DNA of 64,000 bases from Variovorax ginsengisoli (lineage in GTDB: Bacteria > Pseudomonadota > Gammaproteobacteria > Burkholderiales > Burkholderiaceae_C). The position numbers were made by a program, and so were the translations under genes. Below the pieces are notes generated by a model. That model was not told where the DNA came from. It ran no database searches and saw nothing but the letters and a program-made list of their open reading frames with translations. Below are positions 1 through 7,668 of this stretch, piece by piece; within the stretch, counting starts at the first letter, position 1, and each line of letters begins with the position of its first letter. The stretch lies in assembly GCF_030486595.1 (NCBI RefSeq), contig NZ_JAUJZH010000014.1:62001-126000 (forward strand). The letters are read 5' to 3'.

Positions 1-37
1 CGGCACGCCGAACTGATCGGATTCGTTCCCTTATTGA

Positions 38-66
38 AAGAGCGCTCCACGGAGCGCTTTTTTTCG
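38..66 (+). terminator. Rho-independent terminator of an upstream gene
   Basis: A stem AGCGCTC / GAGCGCT with a four-base loop is followed directly by a run of seven T. It would end a plus-strand transcript whose gene lies before the window. Positions 67-142 show nothing that I can support as a feature. Confidence 0.8.
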
Positions 67-142
67 TCTTGGCTGAGCGATCCTGTCCTTTTGGGTCAGG
101 CAATCCTGGCCAATAGAAGGTAAGCTTTGCGTTCAATCGATC

Positions 143-162
143 ATGCCCGCCTGCGCGGGCAT
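143..162. repeat. Perfect 8-bp-stem hairpin, REP-like
   Basis: ATGCCCGC, a CTGC loop and GCGGGCAT form a perfect hairpin 35 bases before the DUF192 start. The motif resembles the short GC-rich palindromes scattered between genes in many Burkholderiales, which is why a REP-like element is proposed. Only one copy is seen in this window, and the T-poor tail argues against a plain terminator. Confidence 0.4.
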
Positions 163-196
163 TCTTGTTTGCGTTGCCGTCCCCGAAAGTCGACCC

Positions 197-649
197 ATGT
201 TCTTGCGTTTTTTCAGTCTTCTCGCGCTGTCCGTTTCATTGACGGCTATTTCCCATGCCCAGGAACCGCAAAGCCAATTGCCGCGGACCCGCATATCGGC
301 CGGCATGTACCAGATCGACGCCCAGGTGGCGCAGTCGCCAAAGGAACGCGAAATCGGCCTGATGTACCGCAAGGAAATGCCGCCGACCGAAGGCATGGTG
401 TTCGTCTTCGAACAGCCCGCCACCCAGTGCTTCTGGATGAGGAACACGCTGCTGCCCCTGACCGCCGCCTTCGTCGCCGACGATGGCCGCATCGTCAACC
501 TGGTCGACATGCAGCCGATGACCGAGAATTCGCACTGCTCGAAGGAGCCGGTGCGCTTCGTCCTGGAAATGAACCAGGGCTGGTTCGCGCGCAAGAACAT
601 CAAGGCCGGCAGCAAGCTCGGCGGAGAGTTGTTCGCCGGCCGGCGCTGA
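197..649 (+). CDS. DUF192 family exported protein
   Basis: This is a 150-residue protein of the DUF192 family, whose members are small exported or periplasmic proteins of unknown biochemical role. The start at 197 gives a clear signal peptide (MFLRFFSLLALSVSLTAISHA) with a likely cut after the AHA-like motif. An ATG at 143 in the same frame would put the hairpin inside the gene and spoil the signal peptide. The core shows the family hallmarks: a KEREIGLMYRKEMP segment, a GMVFVF strand, then CFWMRNT and a D-x-G-x-I turn. It stands alone, with a bidirectional terminator between it and convergent sodB. Family assignment is firm; function is not known. Confidence 0.85.
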   Translation: MFLRFFSLLALSVSLTAISHAQEPQSQLPRTRISAGMYQIDAQVAQSPKEREIGLMYRKEMPPTEGMVFVFEQPATQCFWMRNTLLPLTAAFVADDGRIVNLVDMQPMTENSHCSKEPVRFVLEMNQGWFARKNIKAGSKLGGELFAGRR

Positions 650-667
650 GGCGCGGCCGCCCCAACG

Positions 668-695
668 AAAAAGCCGACCCGCGGGTCGGCTTTTT
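668..695. terminator. Bidirectional terminator between DUF192 gene and sodB
   Basis: AAAAAGCCGACCC and GGGTCGGCTTTTT flank a two-base centre. The arms carry A and T runs on both sides, so the hairpin can terminate the plus-strand DUF192 transcript and the minus-strand sodB transcript. Confidence 0.9.
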
Positions 696-716
696 CGCGT
701 CGGCGCAGAACCCGGA

Positions 717-1298
717 TCAGCCGAAGTTCTTGGCCACGAAGTCCCAGTTGACGAGCTTCGCAAGGAAGGTCTCGACGAACTTGGGGCGCAGGTTGCGGTA
801 GTCGATGTAGTAGGCGTGTTCCCAGACGTCGACCGTCAGCAGCGCCTTGTCGGCGGTGGTCAACGGCGTGCCGGCGGCGCCGGTATTGACGATGTCGACC
901 GAACCGTCGGCCTTCTTGACGAGCCAGGTCCAGCCGGAGCCGAAATTGCCCACGGCCGACTTCACGAAGGCTTCCTTGAAGGCCGCGTAGCTGCCCCACT
1001 TGGCATCGATCGCCTTGGCCAGGGCGCCGCTGGGTTCGCCGCCGCCGGCGGGCTTCATGCAGTTCCAGAAGAAGGTGTGGTTCCAGATCTGGGCCGCGTT
1101 GTTGTAGATCCCGCCGCTGGACTTCTTGACGATTTCCTCGAGCGTCATGCTCTCGAATTCGGTGCCCTTCTGCAGGTTGTTCAGGTTCACGACGTAAGCG
1201 TTGTGGTGCTTGCCGTAGTGGTACTCCATCGTTTCCTTCGAATACTCGGGCGCCAGGGCGTCGAGCGGATACGGCAGGGGAGGAAGAACGTGTTCCAT
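717..1298 (-). CDS. sodB: Superoxide dismutase [Fe]
   Basis: Cytoplasmic superoxide dismutase, 193 residues, the same length as E. coli SodB. It converts superoxide to oxygen and hydrogen peroxide. The metal ligands are visible in order: a His in the YHYGKHH stretch near residue 27, the His of NHTFFW near residue 74, and the Asp and His of the DVWEHAYYIDYRN signature near residues 157-161. The alpha-hairpin N-terminal domain and the C-terminal alpha/beta domain are both complete. It lies 98 bases downstream of xseA on the same strand, far enough for its own promoter, and ends at the shared bidirectional terminator. Iron rather than manganese is inferred from overall similarity to SodB. Confidence 0.95.
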   Translation of the reverse strand: MEHVLPPLPYPLDALAPEYSKETMEYHYGKHHNAYVVNLNNLQKGTEFESMTLEEIVKKSSGGIYNNAAQIWNHTFFWNCMKPAGGGEPSGALAKAIDAKWGSYAAFKEAFVKSAVGNFGSGWTWLVKKADGSVDIVNTGAAGTPLTTADKALLTVDVWEHAYYIDYRNLRPKFVETFLAKLVNWDFVAKNFG

Positions 1299-1396
1299 GG
1301 TGTTTTTCTCGCGGGTTGGTTGAAGGAATCGAAGATTCTAGGAAGGATTCGGGCAAGGGGCGTCGGACGCGGTCGCGTTTGTCCCCGGTGCACCCG

Positions 1397-2674
1397 CTAT
1401 TGCAGCACTTTCAGGGCCACCGTGCCGTCGGAAAGCCGCGCCGTCACATGGTCATCGGGCGCCAGCTCGGCGGCGTGCATGACCGGCCGACCATCGGCAT
1501 CGGTCAGCCAGGCGTAGCCGCGCTGCAGCACCAGCGCCGGGTCGAGCAGCTGCAGGCGCAGAGCCGCGCGATCGAGCCGCTCGTGGTGGCGCGCCAGCGT
1601 GGCGCGCAGGCCGAGCGGCCCCCTCGCTGCCAGGGCCTGCTGGGCCTGCGCGAAGCGGCCGGTCCGCGCCAGCACCGCGAAGTGCAGCCGCTGGGCCTGG
1701 TGCGCCAGCCCCAGACGCTGGCGGGCCACCAGCGCCGACGGGCGCCCGAGCCGGCCGGTGGCCTGGTCCAGGCGCTGGCCCAGCAGGTCGACGCGCGCCG
1801 CTACGGCGTCGCGCAGGCGCTCCTCGATCAGGTCCAGTGCGCCGAGCCACACCTCGCGCGGCGCGGCGACCAGTTCGGCGGCGGCGGTCGGGGTGGGCGC
1901 GCGCAGGTCGGCGCAGAAATCGGCGATCGTGAAGTCGGTCTCGTGGCCGACGCCGCTGATCACGGGCACCGGGCTCTGCACGATGGTGCGGGCCAGGGTC
2001 TCGTCGTTGAAGGCCCACAGGTCCTCGATCGAGCCGCCGCCGCGCACCAGCAGGATCACATCGACCTTGGGTTCGAGCGCGTAGAGGCCCTGCAGCGACC
2101 GCACCAGTTCGGCCGGCGCGGCGGCGCCCTGCACCGCCGCCGGCGCCAGCACGACCGGGATGTGCGGCGCGCGCCGGCGCAGCGCGGTGACGACATCGTG
2201 CAACGCCGCGGCACCGAGCGAGGTCACGAGCCCGATCGCACGCGGCAGCGTCGGCAGCGCCCGCTTGCGGGCCGGATCGAACAGGCCTTCGGCCTCCAGC
2301 CGGGCCTTGCGCTGCATGAACTGCTCGAACAGCGCGCCCTGTCCCGCTCGGCGCAGGCTCTCGACCACCAGTTGCAGGTCGCCGCGCGGCTCATAGACCG
2401 CGAGCCGGCCGCGCACTTCGACCTGGTCGCCGTCGCGCGGCGAGAAATCGAGCAGGCTCGCCGCCCGGCGGAACATGGCGCAGCGCAACTGCCCGGATTC
2501 GTCCTTCAGCGAGAAGTAGCAATGGCCGCTGGCCGCCCGCGAAAAGCCGGAGATCTCGCCGCGCACGCTGACCGGGTTGAAGCGCGCATCGAGCGCGTCG
2601 GCGATCGCCCGGCACAAGGCACCGACGGCCCAGACTCTCGCGCCGGACGAGGGCGGTTGCTCACGTTCCGCCAT
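1397..2674 (-). CDS. xseA: Exodeoxyribonuclease VII large subunit
   Basis: Large, catalytic subunit of exonuclease VII, which degrades single-stranded DNA from both ends in mismatch repair and in clearing abortive products. The 425-residue protein has an N-terminal OB fold (about residues 15-105, including SVRGEISGFSRAASGHCYFSLKD), a catalytic domain with the RGGGSIEDLWAFN and GVGHETDFTIADF motifs, and the RAPTPTAAAE segment, followed by a helical coiled-coil region. The small subunit gene xseB is not in this window. The start ATG at 2674 is the first that leaves the OB fold intact. It shares strand with sodB but is separated from it by about 100 bases. Confidence 0.95.
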   Translation of the reverse strand: MAEREQPPSSGARVWAVGALCRAIADALDARFNPVSVRGEISGFSRAASGHCYFSLKDESGQLRCAMFRRAASLLDFSPRDGDQVEVRGRLAVYEPRGDLQLVVESLRRAGQGALFEQFMQRKARLEAEGLFDPARKRALPTLPRAIGLVTSLGAAALHDVVTALRRRAPHIPVVLAPAAVQGAAAPAELVRSLQGLYALEPKVDVILLVRGGGSIEDLWAFNDETLARTIVQSPVPVISGVGHETDFTIADFCADLRAPTPTAAAELVAAPREVWLGALDLIEERLRDAVAARVDLLGQRLDQATGRLGRPSALVARQRLGLAHQAQRLHFAVLARTGRFAQAQQALAARGPLGLRATLARHHERLDRAALRLQLLDPALVLQRGYAWLTDADGRPVMHAAELAPDDHVTARLSDGTVALKVLQ

Positions 2675-2876
2675 GGCTCATCTCACTTTCGGCTAACGAT
2701 TCGTCCACAAGGGCCCCGATGACTCTGCCCAAGGGGCAGAGCCGGCACCACGGGCACGTGTTGTCGTGCAAGCCTTTGATTTGATTGAAGAAAGTGCTGC
2801 TCAAAATTCAGTCGATCCAACGAGATGCCCGGCCCGTGCGGCTCCGGGCGAGTTGCCCTGCGTGTTAATCACAAAG

Positions 2877-2885
2877 TTATCCACA
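2877..2885 (+). promoter_or_regulatory. Perfect DnaA box
   Basis: TTATCCACA is an exact match to the consensus DnaA-binding 9-mer. It sits about 100 bases before the exbB start in an AT-richer patch. A match of this length can occur by chance in 64 kb, but the second near-match at 2940 in inverted orientation makes it worth noting. Confidence 0.5.
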
Positions 2886-2939
2886 GTTTCTGTGCGTCTG
2901 GGCCTACATGAAAGACATGTCGTGACCCGGCGCCGCCTC

Positions 2940-2948
2940 GGTGGATAA
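2940..2948 (-). promoter_or_regulatory. Near-match DnaA box, inverted
   Basis: The complement reads TTATCCACC, eight of nine consensus bases, in opposite orientation to the perfect box 55 bases upstream. Binding is inferred only. Confidence 0.35.
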
Positions 2949-2985
2949 TCGCCGCGCATTTGCAGTCCACGGGCCGGAGGATTTT

Positions 2986-3618
2986 TTGTTTTCCATCATA
3001 GTTGCTGCGGGTTGGCCGATCTGGCCGCTGCTCGCTTGTTCGGTGATCGGGATGGCGCTCGTCATCGAACGCTTCACCAGTCTCAAGACCTCCAAGGTGC
3101 TGCCGCCCAAGCTGCTCGACGAAGCCATCACGGTCTCGCGCACATCGATTCCCGGTCCCGACGTCGTCACCAAGCTCGAAAAGAACTCCGGCCTCGGCGA
3201 GGTGCTCGCGGCCGGCTTCCGGGCCCTCAACACCAACCCGATGGCCACCGAGGACGACCTGCGCGTCTCGATGGAATCCGCCGGCCGCGTGGTGGCGCAC
3301 CGGCTCGAGCGCTACCTGCCGGCGCTGGCGACCATCGCCTCGGCGGCGCCCCTGCTCGGCCTGCTCGGCACCGTGATCGGGATGATCGAGATCTTCGGCT
3401 CCCAGTCGCCGGCCAACGGCGCGGTCGGCTCGGGCAATCCGGCGCAGCTGGCGCACGGGATCTCGATCGCGCTCTACAACACGGCCTTCGGCCTGATCAT
3501 CGCCATTCCGGCGCTGATCTTCTGGCGCTACTTCCGCAGCCGGGTCGACGAGTACCTGCTGAACCTCGAACTGGCCGGCGAGCGCTTCGCCCGCCACCTG
3601 GACACGCTGCGCCGATGA
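2986..3618 (+). CDS. exbB: ExbB/TolQ-family proton channel protein
   Basis: Inner-membrane MotA/TolQ/ExbB-family protein of 210 residues that with ExbD forms a proton-driven motor energising outer-membrane processes. A first membrane helix lies at about residues 4-25 (AAGWPIWPLLACSVIGMALV). Two more follow after the cytoplasmic domain: one in the LATIASAAPLLGLLGTVIGM segment, the family signature, and one around GLIIAIPALIFW. The start is TTG at 2986, with a perfect GGAGG five bases upstream; the GTG at 2941 lacks one and adds an unconserved extension. The gene overlaps exbD by ATGA and opens an operon with LPS genes, the usual betaproteobacterial arrangement. TonB is not nearby. Confidence 0.88.
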   Translation: MFSIIVAAGWPIWPLLACSVIGMALVIERFTSLKTSKVLPPKLLDEAITVSRTSIPGPDVVTKLEKNSGLGEVLAAGFRALNTNPMATEDDLRVSMESAGRVVAHRLERYLPALATIASAAPLLGLLGTVIGMIEIFGSQSPANGAVGSGNPAQLAHGISIALYNTAFGLIIAIPALIFWRYFRSRVDEYLLNLELAGERFARHLDTLRR

Positions 3619-4046
3619 GGATGCATTTCCGCCACGGCTCGCGCGAAGAGCCCGAGATCAACCTGATCCCGTTCATCGACGTGCTGCTGGTCGTGCTGAT
3701 CTTCCTGATGCTGTCGACCACCTACAGCAAGTTCACCGAAATGCAGCTGCGGCTGCCGGTGGCCGACGTCGAGGCGCAGCGCGACTACCCGAAGGAAGTC
3801 ATCGTCGCGGTGTCGGCCGATGGCCGCTATTCGATCAACAGGACCGTGCTGCCGGACCGCAGCGTCGAGACCGTGACCGCCGCGCTGGCGGCAGCGGCCG
3901 GCGGCGCCAAGGACAACGTCGTGATCATCAGCGCCGACGCCAGCGCCGCCCATCAATCGGTCATCACCGTGATGGAAGCGGCGCGCCGGGCCGGCCTGAT
4001 GCAGATCACCTTCGCCACCCAGTCGGCCGCGCAGGCGGGGCGCTAG
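3615..4046 (+). CDS. exbD: ExbD/TolR-family biopolymer transport protein
   Basis: Partner of ExbB, 143 residues. It has a short basic N-terminus, then NLIPFIDVLLVVLIFLMLS, the single membrane helix with the essential proton-carrying Asp (about residue 22). A periplasmic domain with the VVIISADASAAHQSVITVMEAA type fold follows. Translation is coupled to exbB through an ATGA overlap; an alternative ATG six bases downstream is possible. It is followed at once by lpxK. Together with ExbB it probably energises TonB-dependent receptors or supports envelope integrity; which of these cannot be read from the sequence. Confidence 0.88.
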   Translation: MRMHFRHGSREEPEINLIPFIDVLLVVLIFLMLSTTYSKFTEMQLRLPVADVEAQRDYPKEVIVAVSADGRYSINRTVLPDRSVETVTAALAAAAGGAKDNVVIISADASAAHQSVITVMEAARRAGLMQITFATQSAAQAGR

Positions 4047-5021
4047 TTGCCGCAAGCCTGGCTGCAACGCGGCGCGCTGGCGCGCTTGTTGTGGCCGCTG
4101 TCGCTGTTGTACGGCGCCCTGGCCGCGCTGCGCCGAGGCTTCTACCGCCAGGGCCTGCTGCGCACCGAGCGCGTCGGCGTACCGGTGGTCATCGTCGGCA
4201 ACGTGATCGCCGGCGGCTCGGGCAAGACGCCCGTGGTGATGGCGGTGGTCCGGCACCTGGAGGCGCGCGGCCTGCGCACCGGCGTGGTGTCGCGCGGCTA
4301 TGGCCGCAGCACCCGCGATTGCCGGGAGGTCCAGGAAGACAGCGACCCGGCGGAGGTCGGCGACGAGCCGGCGCTGATCCACCGCGCCACCGGCGTGCCG
4401 GTGTTCGTGGCCCGGCGCCGCATCGAGGCGGCCCGTGCCCTGCTCGCCCGGCACCCGGCCACCCAGGTCATCGTGAGCGATGACGGCCTCCAGCACCTGG
4501 CGCTCGGCCGCGACCTGGAGATCTGCGTGTTCGACGACCGCGGGGTCGGAAACGGCTGGCTGCTGCCGGCCGGCCTGCTGCGCGAGCCCTGGCCGCGGCG
4601 CTGCGACCTGGTCCTCCATACCGGCGACCGGCCGGCCTTTGCCGGCTTCCGGGCCCGCCGCACGCTCGCCGACTATGCGCTCCGGCACGACGGCTCCCGG
4701 GTGCCCCTGGCCTCCCTGGCCGGACGGCAGTTGATCGCGGTCGCAGCGATCGCCAAGCCCGAGGTCTTCTTCCAGATGCTGCGCGCGCACGGACTGGCCC
4801 TGGCGCAGAGCATCGCCCTGCCCGACCACGACGATTTCAGCCGCTGGCAGCCGCCGGCGGACACCGGCCAGGTCCTGCTGTGCACCGAGAAGGACGCCGT
4901 CAAGCTGTGGCGCCGGACTCCGGCGGCGCTGGCCGTGCCACTGGTGTTCGAACCCGAGCCCGGCTTCTTCGCCGCCCTCGACGCAAAGCTATCATCGAAC
5001 GATGGACACCAAGCTGCTTGA
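4047..5021 (+). CDS. lpxK: Tetraacyldisaccharide 4'-kinase
   Basis: LpxK phosphorylates the 4' position of the lipid A disaccharide precursor on the inner face of the inner membrane. The 324-residue protein starts with a hydrophobic segment (LLWPLSLLYGALAALR) that anchors it. The P-loop GGSGKTP lies near residue 56 and the family motif DDGLQH near residue 150. The C-terminus carries LCTEKDAVKL, also conserved. The start is a TTG that directly follows the exbD stop codon, so translation is probably coupled. The 3' end overlaps the Trm112-like gene by 20 bases. The product feeds the same lipid A pathway as lpxA, lpxB and lpxD elsewhere in the window. Confidence 0.93.
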   Translation: MPQAWLQRGALARLLWPLSLLYGALAALRRGFYRQGLLRTERVGVPVVIVGNVIAGGSGKTPVVMAVVRHLEARGLRTGVVSRGYGRSTRDCREVQEDSDPAEVGDEPALIHRATGVPVFVARRRIEAARALLARHPATQVIVSDDGLQHLALGRDLEICVFDDRGVGNGWLLPAGLLREPWPRRCDLVLHTGDRPAFAGFRARRTLADYALRHDGSRVPLASLAGRQLIAVAAIAKPEVFFQMLRAHGLALAQSIALPDHDDFSRWQPPADTGQVLLCTEKDAVKLWRRTPAALAVPLVFEPEPGFFAALDAKLSSNDGHQAA

Positions 5022-5184
5022 ATTGCTCGTCTGCCCCGTCACCAAGGGGCCGCTGACCTGGAACCCCGAAAAGCAGGAACTGGCTTCGCGCAGCGCCCGC
5101 CTGGCCTACCCGGTGCGCGACGGCATCCCGGTGCTGCTCGAGACCGAGGCCCGCACCCTGTCCGACGAAGAACTCGGACTTTGA
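5002..5184 (+). CDS. Trm112-family (UPF0434) small protein
   Basis: A 60-residue protein of the Trm112/YcaR family. It begins MDTKLLELLVCPVTKGPL and ends with the AYPVRDGIPVLLETEAR stretch that marks the family. Only one Cys of the zinc-finger pairs is present, as in many bacterial members. It overlaps the end of lpxK and precedes kdsB by a few bases, a conserved placement in proteobacteria. Eukaryotic Trm112 activates methyltransferases; the role of the bacterial version is not settled. Confidence 0.88.
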   Translation: MDTKLLELLVCPVTKGPLTWNPEKQELASRSARLAYPVRDGIPVLLETEARTLSDEELGL

Positions 5185-5191
5185 GTTGTCC

Positions 5192-5959
5192 ATGCGCACC
5201 GCATTCACGGTCCTGATCCCGGCCCGGCTGGCCTCGACACGGCTGCCCGACAAGCCCTTGGCCGACATCGCCGGCGTGCCGATGGTGGTGCGGGTGGCCC
5301 AGCAGGCTGCGCTTTCAAGCGCCGCCAGCGTGGTGGTGGCCGCCGACGACGCGCGCATCGTCGATGCCTGCCGTGCCCATGGCGTGCGGGTGCTGCTGAC
5401 CCGCACCGACCACGCGAGCGGCAGCGACCGGCTGGCCGAAGCCTGCACCCAGCTCGGGCTGGCCGACGACGCGATCGTCGTCAACGTCCAGGGCGACGAA
5501 CCGCTGATCGCGCCTGATCTGATCGATGCGGTGGCCGACACGCTGGCCGCCCACCCCGACGCCGCGATGAGCACCGCGGCGCACGCCATCGACTCGCTCG
5601 AGGACTTCGTCAATCCGAACGTGGTCAAGACCGTGCTCGACGCCCGTGGCCATGCGCTCTATTTCAGCCGCGCGCCGATCCCCTGGTGGCGCGACGGCTT
5701 CGCGGCCAGCGGCCCCACCTCGCTGCCGAGCGCGCCGGCGCCGCTCCGCCACATCGGCATCTACGGCTACCGGGCCGGCTTCGTGCGCGGCTTTCCGGGC
5801 CTGCCGCCGGCACCGGTCGAAACCACCGAGGCGCTCGAGCAGATGCGGGCCCTGTGGCACGGCCACCGGATCGCGGTCCATGTCAGCGCCCACGCCCCCG
5901 GTCCCGGCATCGATACCCCTGAGGATCTGGCACGGGTCCGCGCCCTCTTCGCCGCCTGA
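5192..5959 (+). CDS. kdsB: 3-deoxy-manno-octulosonate cytidylyltransferase
   Basis: KdsB activates Kdo as CMP-Kdo for attachment to lipid A. The protein is 255 residues with the nucleotidyltransferase N-terminus FTVLIPARLASTRLPDKPL, a QGDEP segment that binds metal and CTP, and the SRAPIPWWRD motif. The ATG at 5192 is preferred to a TTG two codons earlier because the family starts just before the first beta strand. It lies in the exbB-exbD-lpxK-Trm112-kdsB operon and is 126 bases from adk, which may have its own promoter. Kdo made available here is probably the substrate later hydroxylated by KdoO (27752-28621). Confidence 0.95.
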   Translation: MRTAFTVLIPARLASTRLPDKPLADIAGVPMVVRVAQQAALSSAASVVVAADDARIVDACRAHGVRVLLTRTDHASGSDRLAEACTQLGLADDAIVVNVQGDEPLIAPDLIDAVADTLAAHPDAAMSTAAHAIDSLEDFVNPNVVKTVLDARGHALYFSRAPIPWWRDGFAASGPTSLPSAPAPLRHIGIYGYRAGFVRGFPGLPPAPVETTEALEQMRALWHGHRIAVHVSAHAPGPGIDTPEDLARVRALFAA

Positions 5960-6085
5960 CCTCGCCCGCGCGGGGCTCCGAAACGGCCCGAACCCCATGC
6001 TATCCTCGAAGCAACTCCGCCTTTTCGTCGCGCCTCGTGCGCGCGACTTGGCGCGACAGAAATCGAAGAACCTTCCGAGGACACC

Positions 6086-6742
6086 ATGAGACTGATTTTG
6101 TTGGGCGCCCCCGGGGCAGGAAAAGGCACGCAAGCGGCCTTCATTTGCCAGAAATACGGCATCCCCCAGATCTCCACCGGCGACATGCTGCGCGCCGCCG
6201 TCAAGGCCGGCACGCCGCTCGGGCTGCAGGCCCAGGCCGTGATGGCATCCGGCGCGCTGGTCAGCGACGACCTGATCATCAACCTGGTCAAGGAACGGAT
6301 CGCGCTGCCGGATTGCGCCCAGGGCTTCCTGTTCGACGGCTTCCCGCGCACCATTCCGCAGGCCGAAGCGATGCGCGCGGCCGGCGTCCGGCTCGACTAC
6401 GTGCTCGAGATCGACGTGCCCTTCAGCGACATCATCGAACGCATGAGCGGACGCCGTTCGCACCCTGCCTCGGGACGCATCTACCACCTGAAGTTCAATC
6501 CGCCGAAGACCGAAGGCAAGGACGACCTCACCGGCGAAGACCTGATCCAGCGCGAGGACGACAAGGAAGAAACCGTGCGCAAGCGGCTCGAGGTCTACAG
6601 CCAGCAGACGCGTCCGCTGGTCGACTACTACTCGAACTGGGCCAAGGCCGAGCCGGCCGCAGCGCCGAAGTACCGCGCGATCAGCGGCGTCGGCAGCGTC
6701 GACGACATCACGCAACGCGCCCTGGCCGCCCTGTCCAGCTGA
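6086..6742 (+). CDS. adk: Adenylate kinase
   Basis: Converts AMP and ATP to two ADP, balancing adenine nucleotides in the cytoplasm. It is 218 residues, the long-lid form. The P-loop GAPGAGKGTQ is at residues 7-16, the AMP-binding TGDML lies near residue 31, and the DGFPRT motif near residue 85. The lid (about residues 122-160) has RRSHPASGRIYHLKFNPPK and no zinc cysteines. The stop codon abuts the stop codon of the convergent gene at 6743 with no spacer. Confidence 0.97.
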   Translation: MRLILLGAPGAGKGTQAAFICQKYGIPQISTGDMLRAAVKAGTPLGLQAQAVMASGALVSDDLIINLVKERIALPDCAQGFLFDGFPRTIPQAEAMRAAGVRLDYVLEIDVPFSDIIERMSGRRSHPASGRIYHLKFNPPKTEGKDDLTGEDLIQREDDKEETVRKRLEVYSQQTRPLVDYYSNWAKAEPAAAPKYRAISGVGSVDDITQRALAALSS

Positions 6743-7216
6743 TCAGGCCGGGCTGGAACGCAGCCCGTAGGCCTTGCCGTCGACGAACAGGTACTCGACC
6801 CGCATCACGGCATCGCCTTTCTCTTCCTTGGTGCCGAAGCCGATGGCCGAGACCAGGGTCCCGGGCTTGATTTCGCGCACCTGCCAGGCCTCCATGCGCG
6901 TGAGCGGCGCCAGTTCGAGCTCCCATTGGCGGTCCTTGCGCCGCGGCAGCGCCGCCTTGGCGAGCAGGCCGGGTCCATCGACCGGCGCGCTCTGCGCCGG
7001 CAGCGCACGCTTCGGCAGGTCGGCAGGCAAGCGCAGATCGGCGGGCACTTCGATCATCAGCTCGGCATGCGGGTTCTGCCAGCGCGAGCTCACCACCTTC
7101 CCTTCCAGGTAGAGCGGGCGGTCCTGGTCAAAACTGCTCCACCCGTGGTGGGCCCAGGCGAAGGGCATGGCGCCCGGCAAGGTGACCGCGGCGAACATGA
7201 GGCTGCGACGTTTCAT
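6743..7216 (-). CDS. Exported DUF6152-like protein
   Basis: A 157-residue protein with a signal peptide (MKRRSLMFAAVTLPGAMPFAWA) followed by HHGWSSFD and LEGKVVSSRWQNPHAELMIEV. This matches the DUF6152 pattern of small periplasmic proteins with an HHG start and an NPH motif. Function is unknown; the histidines suggest metal binding, but that is inference. The start at 7216 has an AAGGAG ribosome site; a longer frame to 7372 lacks a signal peptide. It follows a membrane protein gene on the same strand, 31 bases away. Confidence 0.7.
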   Translation of the reverse strand: MKRRSLMFAAVTLPGAMPFAWAHHGWSSFDQDRPLYLEGKVVSSRWQNPHAELMIEVPADLRLPADLPKRALPAQSAPVDGPGLLAKAALPRRKDRQWELELAPLTRMEAWQVREIKPGTLVSAIGFGTKEEKGDAVMRVEYLFVDGKAYGLRSSPA

Positions 7217-7247
7217 GCGGAAACTCCTTTCGGGCTGCGCGAGGTCA

Positions 7248-7664
7248 TCAATAGGCGATCCAGCGCCCGCAAAACACGACCGCCAGCCAGATCGCAGTGG
7301 ACGACAACATCTGTACCCGCGCCAGCAGGTCGAGTTTGGCCAGTGAGCGGCGGGCATGGAACCACAGCGCATTGGCGCCGGCCACCCCCAGCAGGCCCAT
7401 CTTGACCAGAAACACCGGGTTCGCGAGCAACTCGGCCGGCTGGGTGGCGAACATCAACGATCCGCTGGCGGCCGCCAGCGCGAAGCCGGACAGCGCGAGG
7501 GTCAGCGACAGCCTGGCCAGCGCCTGCACCGGCAGCACGGCAGCGCGGCCGAGGACGCGGGCCTCGAGGGCCACCAGGTTGCCCAGCAGCAAGGCGATGC
7601 CGACGATGTGCACGACCTCCAGGGCCGGGTAGGCCCAGGGGGTCGAGCGCAACGCCTCGAGCAC
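7248..7664 (-). CDS. Predicted four-helix membrane protein (DUF6644-like)
   Basis: A 138-residue very hydrophobic protein. About four membrane helices can be drawn: residues 14-35, 46-68, 82-102 and 117-134. The first contains EVVHIVGIALLLGNLVALEARVLG, a pattern seen in small integral membrane proteins that accompany DUF6152-type proteins. The start is GTG at 7664, four bases past the asparaginase stop, so the three minus-strand genes are probably cotranscribed. The His and Asn residues inside helices hint at a cofactor site, but no function can be assigned. Confidence 0.65.
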   Translation of the reverse strand: MLEALRSTPWAYPALEVVHIVGIALLLGNLVALEARVLGRAAVLPVQALARLSLTLALSGFALAAASGSLMFATQPAELLANPVFLVKMGLLGVAGANALWFHARRSLAKLDLLARVQMLSSTAIWLAVVFCGRWIAY

Positions 7665-7668
7665 GGGA

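Larger units (their letters stand above)
2675..2985. other. Divergent intergenic region between xseA and exbB
   Basis: This 311-base gap has no gene that I can support. It holds the promoters of two divergent units and a perfect hairpin (CTCTGCCC, AAG, GGGCAGAG at 2723-2741) without a T run. It also holds the DnaA-box-like 9-mers listed separately. A short open frame at 2766-2948 has no recognisable content and was not called. Confidence 0.5.

Noticed and set aside
2723..2741. Terminator in the xseA-exbB gap
   Set aside because: The hairpin has no T run and lies upstream of both divergent genes.
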